Shown: positions 35,892 to 47,394 of the stretch, in pieces
How the letters are laid out: the number at the start of each line of letters is the position of its first letter
Position numbering within the stretch: position 1 is the first letter of the stretch
Source of the DNA: Paraspadella gotoi
Lineage: Eukaryota; Chaetognatha
NCBI GenBank assembly: GCA_051294375.1
Contig: CM119264.1
Coordinates: forward strand, 8,740,764-8,804,763
Direction of reading: 5' to 3'
Length of the DNA: 64,000 nucleotides
Notes under the pieces: model-generated
What the model saw: the letters and a program-made list of their open reading frames with translations, nothing else
Databases searched by the model: none
Told to the model about the DNA's origin: nothing
Position numbers and translations under genes: made by a program

Positions 35892-36570
35892 GAGAGAGAG
35901 AGTTTGTCCACCCGGTTTCTTTCCGGTTCCGATCCAAACTTTTTCTTTCATGGTCCCCCCGTGATTCGTTAATCCTTTTTATAACAAAACATTGTGACAT
36001 CTTCATTTCCAATTCGTGATCCTTACGAAGAAATATTGAATACAAGCGGGTCACCGCTCCCAGATTTCTCTTTTGGGTCGCGGGTGGAGATTCTGCTGTG
36101 AGTCGCGAATTCGTTTTTGGCCACACAGATTTAATTTCGGTTAGTATGTTTTATTGCTGTTGTGATGCCTGTACACCGCTATATATGTTATGAATATCCA
36201 TTTTACCCAAACTGGTTCGGCCATCGGCTGTTACATACTTTTCACTTAATGTAAAACTTTAATAAGAAGATTTAACGAATTCAGTAACCAATTTTAATAT
36301 TCTCAGTTTAAACCCTTTAACTTAAACTTCATATTTCAATGAATAAAATCAATTAATCTAAAATCCAGACGATGAAATTTCTTTCCCCGGATGTTTCTCC
36401 TCACCCTTCCCCGGATGCAAAGCTCCGCTAATGGCGTCGCGGAATCGGGTCGCGATTCTGGGTGAGGTCGCGATCGGGTGAGTTTATGGGGGTCGAGCAA
36501 GGTCGACTTCCGCGGCCGCTTGAATATTGATTCCATGATGAAGGCGAGTAAGGCTCCGCGTACCTTTTGC

Positions 36571-36578
36571 TTTCTCTC

Positions 36579-36649
<71 letters not shown>

Positions 36650-36650
36650 T
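36571..36650. repeat. (CT)n cluster
   Basis: CT repeats with TCTAT, TCGTC and TCCTC interruptions. Confidence 0.92.
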
Positions 36651-36754
36651 TTATTTTTCCTTTTCTCTGTCCTATTCTTCCACTCTCTCTTGCTCTCTGG
36701 TTATTGTGCGCACTGCAAAGTCCCTCCATGGAGAGGGAGTGAGTCAAAGGGTAC

Positions 36755-36764
36755 NNNNNNNNNN
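36755..36764. other. Assembly gap (10 N)
   Basis: Gap at the edge of a CT repeat. Confidence 1.
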
Positions 36765-36769
36765 TCTCT

Positions 36770-38310
36770 CTCTTTCGTTCCCCCTTCCCTTCTATATCGC
36801 CCTCCTTCGGCGTTTTTTTGTAATATTCATTATTTAAACTTTTAGTCTTCGTTTTGGCTTAAATTCTTATTATACATAATTAGTTTTTAAAATCTGGAAA
36901 TGTTCTATATTTTCTTGTGCAAAATCAGTTTTAATAAAAAATACATGCGTAATATTAAGATATCTAAACAAAACTCTTTTTACCAAACGAAATCTCAATC
37001 CTAATCGCAAGAGACTATAAATACAGTATACTATATTTAAAAATTGTTAAATCCAAACCTCGATTATAGACTTAATCTGTTCAAAATCTCAGAAAACTTC
37101 CGAAACAAGTCTTTAGCAAATTTGCGAGGAGACTTTGCATATTTTCAACTGAGTCTCAAGCAAATTTTGACCTCAGCAAATCGAGGGTTTCCCAGTTTTT
37201 GGCTTCGCCGAAAACATTTAAACTTTTGGCCTCAAAGATTCGCCGCTGGGGGAGAGAATAGGAGAGAAGAAAGAAGGGAAGAATAGAAGGGAAAAAAATA
37301 AAGGGAAGATGAAAGATAAACGAAAAGGGAAGATAGGAACAATGAGAAGAATGAGGAATTTATTATGGGAAATGAGAACGTAAAATTTACCAATAAAAAA
37401 CGAAAATAAAGGAAAGGAGAAAGTTAAGGGAAAATGAATTAGAGGAAAGAGAGGAAATGGAAGGGCCTTATTTTCCCAGAACGCCCCATTTCATCTTAAA
37501 TTGTAAATTTTTTAATTTTATAGGTTTAATGATTTGTTAAAAGGTTAGGGTTAAGGATTTTAGTTAGGGTTTGAAGTTCATTATTAAGGGTCAGAGATAG
37601 ATTATAGATTATGGTTTCGGCTTATAATTACTAATTAATTACTATTACTATTAATTAGGCTTAAGGATTAGGAAAAAGAGTTAAGTATTTGGTTATGAGT
37701 CTGTTTAAAGAAACAAAAATAGGGAGCTTTTGGAACCGAGGGCCAATGGCGGACGTGGCGTTAGAGGAATATCGAGACAGGTCAAAAAGGCAGGAAGTCA
37801 GTAATTATCTCTCGGTCGAAGGTGTTACTGGAAATGGCTCTAACGATATTTTCCGATCATCGCTTGAGATAGTTAATGGGTTTCCGAAAGTAAGGTTAAT
37901 AACGCTTAAAAAAGATCGTGATTCTTAACGCGATGGACGACATGAGTCATCGTTTTACACATTACAAACTCAACTATTGTACCTTTTTTTTATTGATTGC
38001 TTTTATGTTTTTTCTTATTGAAAGTTATGTTTTTTCTTGTTAAAAGTAAAAAATCATACATTATTTTCGCGCGACGAAAATGTCACCACGTTATTTTTCA
38101 CTCGGCTAACATCAATTACAGAATTTTTTTTAAAACACGAATAAGAAGGTAACATGTTATCTACGCATGATGAAGAAAAAACCAGAAATAAAAAAAAAAC
38201 AAAAAAAGAGGACAAAAAAGGAATGGGTTTTCCACTCCCCTCTGACAAAACAGTTTCGTCTAATGGCCAAAGTTACTCCAGATCAACTTAAACACGAAAA
38301 CACTTTTTTC
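36770..38310. other. Non-coding region
   Basis: AT-rich. A plus-strand frame of 79 codons (37689-37928) has no splice signals and is not called. Purine-rich sequence lies at 37255-37460. Confidence 0.45.
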
Positions 38311-38315
38311 CATTG

Positions 38316-38440
<125 letters not shown>

Positions 38441-38535
38441 GCCAAAAAAAAAAGAAGGGGGAAAAATAATGAAAAAACGGAAATTGTGTTGCTGCCTCTT
38501 AGTGGCCGGTCTTCTTCCACAATGAGACCTGACAG

Positions 38536-38696
38536 ACAATGGTACTATAAATAACAAGGACGGCATCCACAACGACAACTGGGACATCAACTACGAATAC
38601 AACAACGACAAGGAACTAGTAAAGAGTTTCGCGTTGGGATTCGAGACTGAAACAGCTCGGCATCAAACGCGAATTTACGATGCAGTTTCTTCTTAA
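38536..38696 (+). CDS. Candidate 3' terminal exon, unknown product
   Basis: After a pyrimidine-rich stretch and GACCTGACAG (AG at 38534-38535), an open frame runs 53 codons to a TAA at 38694-38696. It begins DNGTINNKDGIHNDNWDINY and continues ELVKSFALGFETETARHQ and RIYDAVSS. Upstream the frame is closed by a TGA at 38523, so it must enter through the acceptor. An AATAAA lies about 135 bp downstream. The first half is Asn/Asp-rich, and its DNA is slightly repetitive (AACGAC, ACAAC), which weakens the case. No family is recognised. Confidence 0.3.
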
Positions 38697-38828
38697 TTCT
38701 TCTCGTTTCTCTTCGATCTACACTTTTACGATCAAATGTTTTATACTAGTAGTGAACCTCTTATCTATGTATATTGTATAAACTAAAATTAGAATTATGT
38801 TGCACTAATATGATGTATGTGTTTATAG

Positions 38829-38834
38829 AATAAA
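38829..38834 (+). promoter_or_regulatory. Possible poly(A) signal AATAAA
   Basis: AATAAA about 130 bp downstream of the TAA of the candidate terminal exon at 38536-38696. Confidence 0.3.
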
Positions 38835-38995
38835 AGCCACTAATAATTAACGCTGTTAATCTAAACGTCTCTTAGTTTCCCTTAACTCGTCACTTAAGTC
38901 GTCACTTTTAAAACCCATTTTCGTTGCCGACGGAAGGAAAAAAAAAGTTGAGATGGTGTTTGGGAAAACGATTGCAATGAACATGTTTTGGAATA

Positions 38996-39054
<59 letters not shown>

Positions 39055-39058
39055 CCTC
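38996..39058. repeat. (CT)n cluster
   Basis: CT repeats with single-base interruptions; another run lies at 39262-39300. The pyrimidine-rich flank to 39990 gives artefactual plus-strand frames. Confidence 0.92.
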
Positions 39059-39261
39059 TTCTTTCCTCCATCTATCAGTTCTTCCGTATTTTCACATCTT
39101 GTTTGTATTCACGCCATCCTCCTTCTTTTTTCTTTCTTTATTCCTGCCCGTGTTTTTCTTTTAAACTCTTTAACGTCCCACCCTTGTTTCTTTTAACGTC
39201 GTTTTTGTTTCCTTCAGCGCGTCTCTTGTTTTTGTATTCCGTTTCCGTTCGCCCCCTTTCG

Positions 39262-39303
<42 letters not shown>

Positions 39304-40013
39304 AGCCATCATTTTTTCTTTTGTATTTTTTTAAAATTTTTTTTATCACACATCATTTTGAAGCTCTTGGCCCGCCTCTTCTCGCTACCAATACAAGACT
39401 CCTAATCACAATCACTCCTAACATCTGCCCAGTCACCCTGACTCTCATTGCACATCAAAAATTCACTTTACCAAACCAGATCTCAGTTCTTTCCAGCGTC
39501 TGTCATCGCCTATTGAATTGGTTACCACCTTTCTTTCTCTCTCGTTGAAATTCCATTCTTCAGTCCACATTCTACAACTTCATGTTTTCTTCAAAGTTCA
39601 AACTTTTTTCAATCACCAAAAACCTTCGTCTTTCTTTTTTAACATTTCACACTCTCTTCCCCTCTCAGTAGCATCTTTACTCCTCTTCATTCTACTTTTT
39701 CTTTTCTTTCGCCCCGTTACTCCTCTTACCCTAACCCCCCCTAATTTCCCCCCACCCCCCTTGATTCCCACCTATCCTCCTCTTTCCACCCTCGACTGCA
39801 CCGAGACCGGATCGCATTAATCATTTTTTCCTCAGCCGCGACTTTTTTTTTTCTTCAGACTTCGGTACAGTTCAGGTGAATCTTGCGGTTCTTTTTCTTC
39901 GCCTCTCTATCTCTGTCTTTCTTCTGTCGCAGACTTTTCTTTTCATTCTCTGTCTCTGTCTGTCTGTCTCCATATCTCTCGCTTCTTTTCTTTTAGACGA
40001 TTTTTTTCCCCAT

Positions 40014-40379
40014 TATTTAGTACTGTCTTAGTTAGCCTCAGCTGGAATTATATCTATCTCCAAAACGCCAAGTTGATAACGTAATTGTTGATGTAATCGT
40101 CAATTGATGAGGATGTGGTGGTTGATGTGGTTGTTAAGAACCTTTAAACAATTAATTATCATTTCAAAATAATTAATTCCTCACAATCATTTCTTATTTC
40201 ATACTTAGTAAGCGTCTTCAGGGGAGTGTAGAAAATATCTTAATATCTTCCGTTAACGGGCGATCCCTGGCGTTCATTTTGACAGTACTGAGCTTTTCTA
40301 AATGGTTGGCAACGAACTAACAATGATCAGTATTTACATAACGACGCCAAGTATTGCACGCGTACGACCTCTCTTTACA
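40014..40379 (-). repeat. 3' LTR (left copy)
   Basis: Matches 44760-45125 with only two single-base indel differences noticed (GCTGGAATT versus GCTGAATT, and TTTACA versus TTTAACA). Confidence 0.85.
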
Positions 40380-40388
40380 CTCCCCCCT
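40380..40388 (-). promoter_or_regulatory. Polypurine tract of the LTR element
   Basis: Minus-strand GGGGGGAG abuts the start of the 3' LTR, the expected site for plus-strand DNA priming. It sets the element's orientation. Confidence 0.6.
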
Positions 40389-40724
40389 GTACGTAACACG
40401 GACACTCAACAAGAGAGATCGTATGCACCGTTAGTCTTCACCCTGTGGCAGTAGTCTTTTCATCTGCACGTCAATCCGAGTTTTTAAACCCTCCCAGAGT
40501 TCACGGCTCCCGTTTGAAGACCCTGTGGAGGCTCCTTTGACCCCTTTGGCTCCTTCTGGCCCAAACCGTTCTGCATCTTGCACGTACTCCCCCCGTCAAC
40601 ATCCCGAGACAGCGCCACATTCCTGCCCGGCATCTCCTCCTTGACAATGTGTAACGCCCGGCCGGTTCCTTAGCGTCGTTGTCATGACAACGCTGATTCG
40701 AAGTCGTCTTCTTGACCACTGAAT

Positions 40725-41005
40725 TAGCCGCCGCCGGCGTCGTCTCCTTGACGACACCTCGAACGGCGGCTCTGCATAACCGCGCGAAGTCTCCTTGTTG
40801 ACGCCCGTTTAGCCGCCGCCGGCATTGTTTCCTTGATGATGCCTCGAACGGCGGCACCAAGTCTTCATAACGATGTCCTTCTAGCCGCCGCCGGCGTCGC
40901 CCCCTTGACGACGCCTCGTACGGCGGCGCTGCATCTTTGACGACGTCTCCTTTGTGGCGTTCTATTAGTCCACGACGCCTCGTACGGCGGCTCTGCATTC
41001 GTCTT
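40725..41005. repeat. Tandem repeat inside the LTR element (period about 73-87 bp)
   Basis: Three and a half units each carry GCCGCCGCCGGC, CTTGACGACGCCTCG and ACGGCGGC, starting at about 40726, 40811, 40884 and 40968. Minus-strand frames across it are Arg/Ala-rich (PPYEASSRGRRRRR) and change frame between units, so they are not a conserved protein. Confidence 0.8.
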
Positions 41006-41159
41006 GTCGCCGGTGCTTCTCTTTTTCCGGATCAGGGAGTGCGACTTCGTGCATGCGCCTAGATACGTGGTGCATGATTTGGATGCTGAAACCGATCGCT
41101 GTTTAAGTTTCCTTCTCAGAATTTCCTCCCCCTCTTGTTTTACAAGATTAATCAAGTTT

Positions 41160-42395
41160 GTTTAGTAATTAAACAGTGGGAACAGGAATGATCAAACTTA
41201 ACAAAATTAATATGTACATTTTGTTCAGTTTGTAAGTACGTAACTCCGATCCCCGGATCAATTATATCTACAGCATCATAAATTTTTATCTGTTGCTAGG
41301 CAACCTGATTCCTTTCACCCCATTCTCGGCTCAAATCTCGAATTTTAATTTCTCATAAATGTTTTTCCGTCGTCGTTTTTGAGTCGTTATTTTCGTAAAA
41401 ATAAGTTTGTAGTATTAAATGTATTTAATTTTTGACTTTCTACTTCACTAATAACTTGCTCAATCACTCAGTTTCACGTCTTTTCAGACCTGGTTTATGC
41501 CTCATTCAATTTTCTTTAGCTAACTTCAGTTTTTTAAATTTTGTGTTAATTTTAAAAGTGGTTAATAGCTGGGCACCAAAGAGATAAATCTAATTATAAT
41601 TGCATCTGTCTTCTCATTGCTTCTCTTATTTTTAAAAGGTCAAGCTGGTCCACTAACTTTAATAAAAATTTTGATTTGTTTTGACAACAACAATCGTCTC
41701 CTCTGAGCCGTAGAAGACCATTTCTTTTCCTCTCATAGGTCTCTCAACTCATATGCATAGCTTACACATCCAAGCCTCTTGAATGTGTTCGTAAATTTTA
41801 AATTATTCCAGAGTTTTCGTTTCATCCTCAGAATATTTTTGGGTCACATCTTTCTCCTCTTGAATGTGAGTCCCCAAACTTCAGCTGCTCCAAGCAGTAA
41901 GTTAAAGGAGTTCTACTCCTCGTCACACGTTCTCGTCTTTCTACTTCCACTTAGATGAGCATCGTAAACAAAATGTTCAAATTAAATATTAGCTTTTTTA
42001 ACGAGAGACCAAGCAAGCCCAATTTGAGAAAATTAAATTCATAAATCTATCTCTCAATTCTTAATTCTTTTCATTAAGACTTAGCTTGTTGCCTGCAATG
42101 TTGATTCGTCAAAATTTTGAATTTTTCTCTTTTTCCTTACATTTTTTATAATTAGAGGCAATAAAACTGTAGTGATGAAATTGTGATGATGAGTTGAATC
42201 CAAACCGTAGTGTCATGAACCATAATCCTATACATTTCCGTCTTATTGATTTCCTAAATTCATAGAAAGATTTTTTAGGCCTTAGAAAGTGAAAGCAATT
42301 GGTGGAGGCTCGCCAGCGCTCACCATTTTTATGACCTTGAAATTCAACCCAATGGGTTGTGCATCATCAGACTGAGTATGAGTAAAGCCTCAAAA
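41160..42395. other. AT-rich interior of the LTR element
   Basis: No open frame or polymerase motif is seen in either orientation, although pol would normally be expected between gag and the 3' LTR. Confidence 0.5.
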
Positions 42396-42579
42396 CTCAA
42401 AAACTTGAAGTAAGCTCAAAGGGAAGGATCAACAAAACTTTTCTTTTACGCAAACAATGGCAGTGCTCACTAATGGCCAGCAATGGTATTAAAGCCTCAG
42501 ACGCTGCAATGTCTCCTTTTTCACAGGTGGATGGATGGCAGATTGATCTCTCCTCATCAGTTTCCCTTTTGACGGTTTT

Positions 42580-43190
42580 CTTTAGCCACTTCTCCAACAG
42601 CTTCTCCAGCAGCTTCTCCCAAAGCTTCTTCGCCACCTCCACAGCAACATTTTTCGCAACCTTTTCAAAAACTTTTGTCGTAACCTTTTCCGCAGCTTTT
42701 TTCGCAACTCTTTCCGCAACTTCTTCGCAGCTTTTTCCGCAACTCTTTCCGCAACTTCTTCCACAAATTTTTCCGCAACTGCTTCCACAATTTCGTCCAC
42801 AACTTCTTCCGCGACTTCTTTAGCAGCTTCTTTAGCAGCAACCTCTTCAGCAGAAAATTCCACAGCAGCAGCCTTTTCATCAGCACCTTCCTCTGCAGTA
42901 ACTTCTTTAGCAGCAACTTCTAGTTCAGTAACTTTTTCTGTAGCAACTTTTTCCGCAGCAGCTTCTGCAGCAGGTTTTTCTTCAGCGACTTCTTCTTTAG
43001 CAACTTCCGCAGCAACTCTTTCTGAAGCCAGTTTTTCTTCAGCAACTTCTTCTCCAGTAACTTCTGCAGCAACTCTTTCTACAGCAACCTTCTCTGCAGC
43101 AATTTTTTTGTCAGCAAGTTCTTCTGCAGCAGCCTCTTCTAACGCATCCTCTCGAGCAACTCTAGAGCAACTTTTTCCTCAACGACTTTC
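42580..43190 (-). repeat. Lys/Glu/Ala/Val-coding degenerate 12-15-bp repeat region
   Basis: On the minus strand the DNA is a long series of variants of GTTGCGGAAGAAGTT and GCTGCTGAAGAA. One frame (42582-42863) reads AEEVAAKEAAKEVAEEVVDE, then VAERVAEKAAKKL and lysine-rich LRKELRKKLRKRLRQKF. The heptad-like alternation of hydrophobic and charged residues predicts a long helix or coiled coil. The frame breaks repeatedly, so it is either a decayed protein segment or a coding minisatellite. It lies directly downstream of the gag-like frames in the LTR element, in the same orientation. Confidence 0.6.
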
Positions 43191-43202
43191 CTTTAGCCAC
43201 TT

Positions 43203-44487
43203 CTACTGCAAAGGCGTCAAAACTTTGATGACGGGCTTCCCACGCAACAGTTTCAGTTTCAGCGGCGAGGAGATGACTACATAATGACGGGAGCGCGCCT
43301 GCGGCGGTTCGACGGATTTGCGACTCTTTCTCTTCTCCTCCAGTAAATTCAGAACCCTCTTTAGTAAAAGTTCCTCCTCTTTTGACTTTTCCTCCCTTTC
43401 CTTTCCTCCCATCACCGTAGATACAATTGACTTTGGCTCCGTTGTCCTCGGCGGAGGTTCCACGTTGCGGTGGTCGGCGGCCGGATGATCCTCGTCGCTG
43501 TGTTTTTTCCGATGGCTTCTCGAACTTTGATGACTTCGTCGAGATGCCTTTGTTTGTTCTCCCTCTGATCTGCCTCCACTTAGTCTCTTCAGCCTCCCTC
43601 TCCGCTCTCTCCTTTCTTTCCTTGTTTTTTTTGTCTGAATTCTATCTCCCATTCTCTATGATCATCCACTGCCTTCATTATTCTTTCTTTTGTTCCCTTT
43701 CGAATTTCTTTCAATTTTACTTCAAGCTCGTCCTCGTTTCTCCCCTCTCGTTTCGCTCTCTCCTTTTCACGTTCTACATCCATTTGCTCTTTCTCCCTCT
43801 CTATCGCTATCCTCTCCTCCAAACACTTTTCCAGCCACATTTACCAACTCTTGGCGGATCTTCTCGCGAGACGATTGAGATGACGTCGTTACCGCGGTTG
43901 TACATTTTTTCGCGACGATCTGACGCTGATTCCTGACGGCATGTGAGCGGAGATTCCCATCGGCGGACCTCGGCTCGATGCGCGACTTTCTCGTGATCTC
44001 GGTGAGGGAGGCTGAGAATAGGAGATGGGGGATTTGGGGGACGCGGAAACGGATGACGCGCTGCCCGTGTAGACGAATTCCTCAAATTCCTCATCAGAAA
44101 CCTCAACTATCTTGTCACCCGACGCGTCATATTCCTCATCAGTAATGATAATGGGACAAGCCCTCAATAGCCCCGGTACCGAATTAACAAGACCCTCATC
44201 AAGCAGTGATATTACGCGATCGGTTTCAAATACAGGATGTGCAACAATGAAACGTGCGAGATCAGTGAACAATGTCCGGACCGTCTCTCGACCCGTTCGG
44301 CCCGCTGGATAGTCTGAACCTCCGAGAAAATTTTGGCTTCATTGTATAGTTTTTCGAATTTGTTTAAATCATAATGTAATTCTTTCACAAACCGTCTAAC
44401 TCCTCGCTCATTTTGATTATCTTTGTTATTAAAAAATCCTGGTCTTACGGCCAAATTTTCTTCGTCGCCATCACGTGACGATGGCAT
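43203..44487 (-). pseudogene. Frameshifted gag-like open reading frame of the LTR element
   Basis: Four overlapping minus-strand frames line up as one disrupted product. The ATG at 44487 starts MPSSRDGDEENLAVRPGFF and runs to about 44290. After a frame change, RTLFTDLARFIVAHPVFETD continues through a Ser/Pro-rich segment (SPKSPISYSQPPSPRSRES) to about 43890. After another change, a highly charged helix follows (IEREKEQMDVEREKERAKRE). The last frame (43652-43203) is basic and Ser/Arg-rich and ends KLLRGKPVIKVLTPLQ. Position after the 5' LTR, a helical N-terminal part and a basic C-terminal part fit a retrotransposon Gag or structural protein. No CCHC zinc knuckle is visible. The frameshifts may be decay or sequencing errors. 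Confidence 0.5.
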
Positions 44488-44580
44488 TTTTTTTCCAACT
44501 CACTTTGCGTTGTCTTCGGCTCCAGCCCGTACTTAACAGCCCGGTCACAATAAACCGTGCTCAGAGTTAGAAAAAATGTC

Positions 44581-44599
44581 TGGTATCCGGCGGGTCCCA
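44581..44599 (-). promoter_or_regulatory. Possible tRNA primer-binding site of the LTR element
   Basis: Minus-strand TGGGACCCGCCGGATACCA begins with the TGG expected of a sequence complementary to a tRNA 3' CCA end. It lies between the 5' LTR and the gag-like ATG. Its distance from the observed LTR boundary (about 160 bp) is unusual. Confidence 0.3.
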
Positions 44600-44759
44600 G
44601 TTAGCGGCCCCACTTTACTCCAGACACCTTAATCACAGTTCACAGTAAAACGCAATCAAGGCCGTTTGATTTATACCCAGAACAAGGAAGCCAAAGTCCT
44701 CCAAGCCCCGGGCTGCTTTGGCTAATTTTATAATTAGTTTGATGACTTTAAGTTTTTAA

Positions 44760-45125
44760 TATTTAGTACTGTCTTAGTTAGCCTCAGCTGAATTATATCT
44801 ATCTCCAAAACGCCAAGTTGATAACGTAATTGTTGATGTAATCGTCAATTGATGAGGATGTGGTGGTTGATGTGGTTGTTAAGAACCTTTAAACAATTAA
44901 TTATCATTTCAAAATAATTAATTCCTCACAATCATTTCTTATTTCATACTTAGTAAGCGTCTTCAGGGGAGTGTAGAAAATATCTTAATATCTTCCGTTA
45001 ACGGGCGATCCCTGGCGTTCATTTTGACAGTACTGAGCTTTTCTAAATGGTTGGCAACGAACTAACAATGATCAGTATTTACATAACGACGCCAAGTATT
45101 GCACGCGTACGACCTCTCTTTAACA
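44760..45125 (-). repeat. 5' LTR (right copy)
   Basis: Near-identical to 40014-40379. The outer edge reads TGTTAAAGAGAGG on the minus strand. Confidence 0.85.
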
Positions 45126-45346
45126 CGGCCATAGTTCATCGTTTTCTCACTTGTAGGTTCTGACTTACTTTTATTTTCACAATTTGTTTTTAATGTTCCT
45201 TATTGGATGAATATTATCTCTTCATCCACTGAGATGTTTCCATTAGTCAATTTATGATATAAAACAATAATTACTCACATCTCTGTCTTTGATTCTTTAA
45301 CTTTTATTTTTTTCTTATTGAAACAATCGACTGCAGTCTTCTTATT

Positions 45347-45404
<58 letters not shown>

Positions 45405-45410
45405 TATCCC
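45347..45410. repeat. (CT)n microsatellite
   Basis: CT run with one TGTCT interruption. Confidence 0.95.
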
Positions 45411-45839
45411 TCCCCACCGACTCCCCGCTTATCTGTTTGCGTTTGTCTTTACTTTCGTCTTTATCTCTCGTCTTTTTTCATCTTCTGTGTTTTATTTTTC
45501 CTTCGTCTTCCGACGTTTTCCTTCGATTCGCGTCTGTTTGTGACTTTTCATCCATTGATCTCGATTTCCGTTTTCCTTCAACAACAACAACAACGAAGAG
45601 AGAATATAATACCTTTTTCGTTTTGAAACTCAGTTCACCGCCAAGCCCATCCCCCTTCAAATTGGTTAACCCTTAACCCTCATCGCCGCTCAGCGACGAA
45701 TCGATCCTTTTTCCGCAGTTTTTTTTTTTCGTTTTTACTTTCCTCCGGTGAGGCGACGCCAAAACGCTGCCTCGCTCTTATCCGTCTGTCCGCCATTGTT
45801 TGTCTGTCCCGTCGCACTCATTTATCTCCGCTCTCCTCT

Positions 45840-45844
45840 TTCTC

Positions 45845-45875
<31 letters not shown>

Positions 45876-45908
45876 TCTTCTCTCTCCTCATCTCTCTTCT
45901 TCTCCTCT

Positions 45909-45956
<48 letters not shown>

Positions 45957-45958
45957 GT
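45840..45958. repeat. (CT)n cluster
   Basis: CT repeats with TTCTTC and CATC interruptions. Confidence 0.93.
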
Positions 45959-46454
45959 CATTTCGTCATTTCGTCGTCGCGTCTGTCCCTTTGTCTGTTT
46001 CTCCGTCTTTGTTTGTCTCGGCCTCTCGCCTCGTTTGCCGATCACCACGAGTCGCTGCTTCTTTTCTCTTCTTTTTTCGCTCAAACTTTTTTCTGGCGAA
46101 AAGAAGAAAAAAAAAAGCTTCTACTCTGACGGATACAACGTCGCCGGAATTTCTTGTGTCAAGTTTGTCCGGGCGAAGATCGATGAGAGATCGAGCCACG
46201 CGAAAAATTGAAACAAAAGTTGAAGAAGATCAATCAACAGCCAAAAATTGTCATTTTTTAATACATCTTTTCAATTAGATTTTTTTTAGCTCTAATACAC
46301 GAGCTACAATCCTAAAAATAAATTGATTTTATCTTTCTTACGTCATTTCCATAAATTATAATTGTTTTTCACCCAACATTAAAATTTCGGCAAACTTGTC
46401 CTATATTATTTCTGCCCCCCAAAACGTTTAAAATATACCGTATTTCCTTTTTCT

Positions 46455-46463
46455 ATTTCTTTT

Positions 46464-46559
<96 letters not shown>

Positions 46560-46592
46560 TTTTATTTCTTTCTTTCTTTCTTTCTTTCTCTC
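46455..46592. repeat. (TTTC)n microsatellite
   Basis: More than 30 TTTC units with a short TTTTTTAT break near 46560. Confidence 0.97.
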
Positions 46593-46714
46593 TCTGCCAC
46601 CCATTCTCTCTCGGTTTCCAGGAGGCCAGGATCCAATTAGGAGAATATCAATCGATCAGTTGTCGATCTTCCTTTCTTGGAAGAGAAGCTTCTTCGGTTT
46701 GGAAACGAGATAGC

Positions 46715-46716
<2 letters not shown>

Positions 46717-46804
<88 letters not shown>
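46717..46804. repeat. (CT)n microsatellite
   Basis: Pure CT run. It precedes, and may extend the pyrimidine tract of, the acceptor at 46842-46843. Confidence 0.96.
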
Positions 46805-46807
<3 letters not shown>

Positions 46808-46843
46808 CATATATCCTCTCTATCCCTTTTTCTAATTTCCCAG

Positions 46844-46986
46844 TAATGACGACAGAAGGCCAAACCGACGAGGACGCCTCTAACGACGAAGACGACGAAC
46901 TAACTCAACTGTCTTTCTCTTGTTATTATGATGAGATGGGGAAACAAAAGGGAAAGAAGTTGCTCTTAGTCCGCGAGAACAAATGA
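46844..46986 (+). CDS. Candidate terminal exon, acidic then basic tail, unknown product
   Basis: A strong acceptor (CCCTTTTTCTAATTTCCCAG, AG at 46842-46843) is followed by two nucleotides, an in-frame ATG and 46 codons ending in TGA. The product is acidic at first (EGQTDEDASNDEDDEL), then TQLSFSCYYDEM, and ends with the basic KQKGKKLLLVRENK. The other two frames close quickly. It could be a terminal exon entered in phase 1 or a small independent ORF. No poly(A) signal is evident nearby and no family is recognised. Confidence 0.3.
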
Positions 46987-47205
46987 GTCGAAGGATCGAA
47001 CGATGTTCCGCGCGATTAATGAACTAAAAAGAGAGAAAGAAATTGATCTGTTAGTTTATTAAATTATTCAGCGTTTTTTTTTTATCTTCGTCAACATATT
47101 TCCGTGTTTCTAACAATTCATTTCGGATTTCATTCCGTTTCATTACGACCCGTTCCATTCCATTACTTTCATTACGACAAATGAATCCGTGAAAGAGGGC
47201 CAAAG

Positions 47206-47323
<118 letters not shown>

Positions 47324-47394
47324 ATGAAGCCAATATCGGGAGTTGGAGTGGCGAAGGGAATCGCTCAAATGGGACGAGGTCAAACGCCGACGGA

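Larger units (their letters stand above)
40014..45125 (-). mobile_element. LTR retrotransposon, minus strand, without recognisable pol
   Basis: Two nearly identical 366-bp direct repeats (40014-40379 and 44760-45125) flank 4.4 kb. On the minus strand the downstream LTR is preceded by a polypurine tract (GGGGGGAG at 40380-40388). The LTR begins TGT(T)AAAGAGAGG, giving a TG start at the outer edge. The coding direction of the internal gag-like region is also minus. A PBS-like TGGGACCCGCCGG starts at 44599, about 160 bp inside the 5' LTR boundary, so the 5' LTR may really extend to 44600 and the 3' copy may be end-truncated. No target duplication and no reverse transcriptase, RNase H, protease or integrase motifs are visible. 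The near-identity of the LTRs suggests a recent insertion. Confidence 0.75.

Noticed and set aside
37534-37572. Telomere-like TTAGGG words
   Set aside because: Only two irregular TTAGGG/GGTTAGGG words among AT-rich sequence; not a tandem interstitial telomere array.
37689-37928. 79-codon plus-strand frame
   Set aside because: It looks fairly balanced in composition, but it has no splice signals, no recognisable motif, and AT-rich flanks without regulatory signs.
42361-42400. GCATCATCAG next to AAAACTC as a second hammerhead-like motif
   Set aside because: The reverse complement contains CTGATGATGC, but no GAAAC follows a pairing stem.
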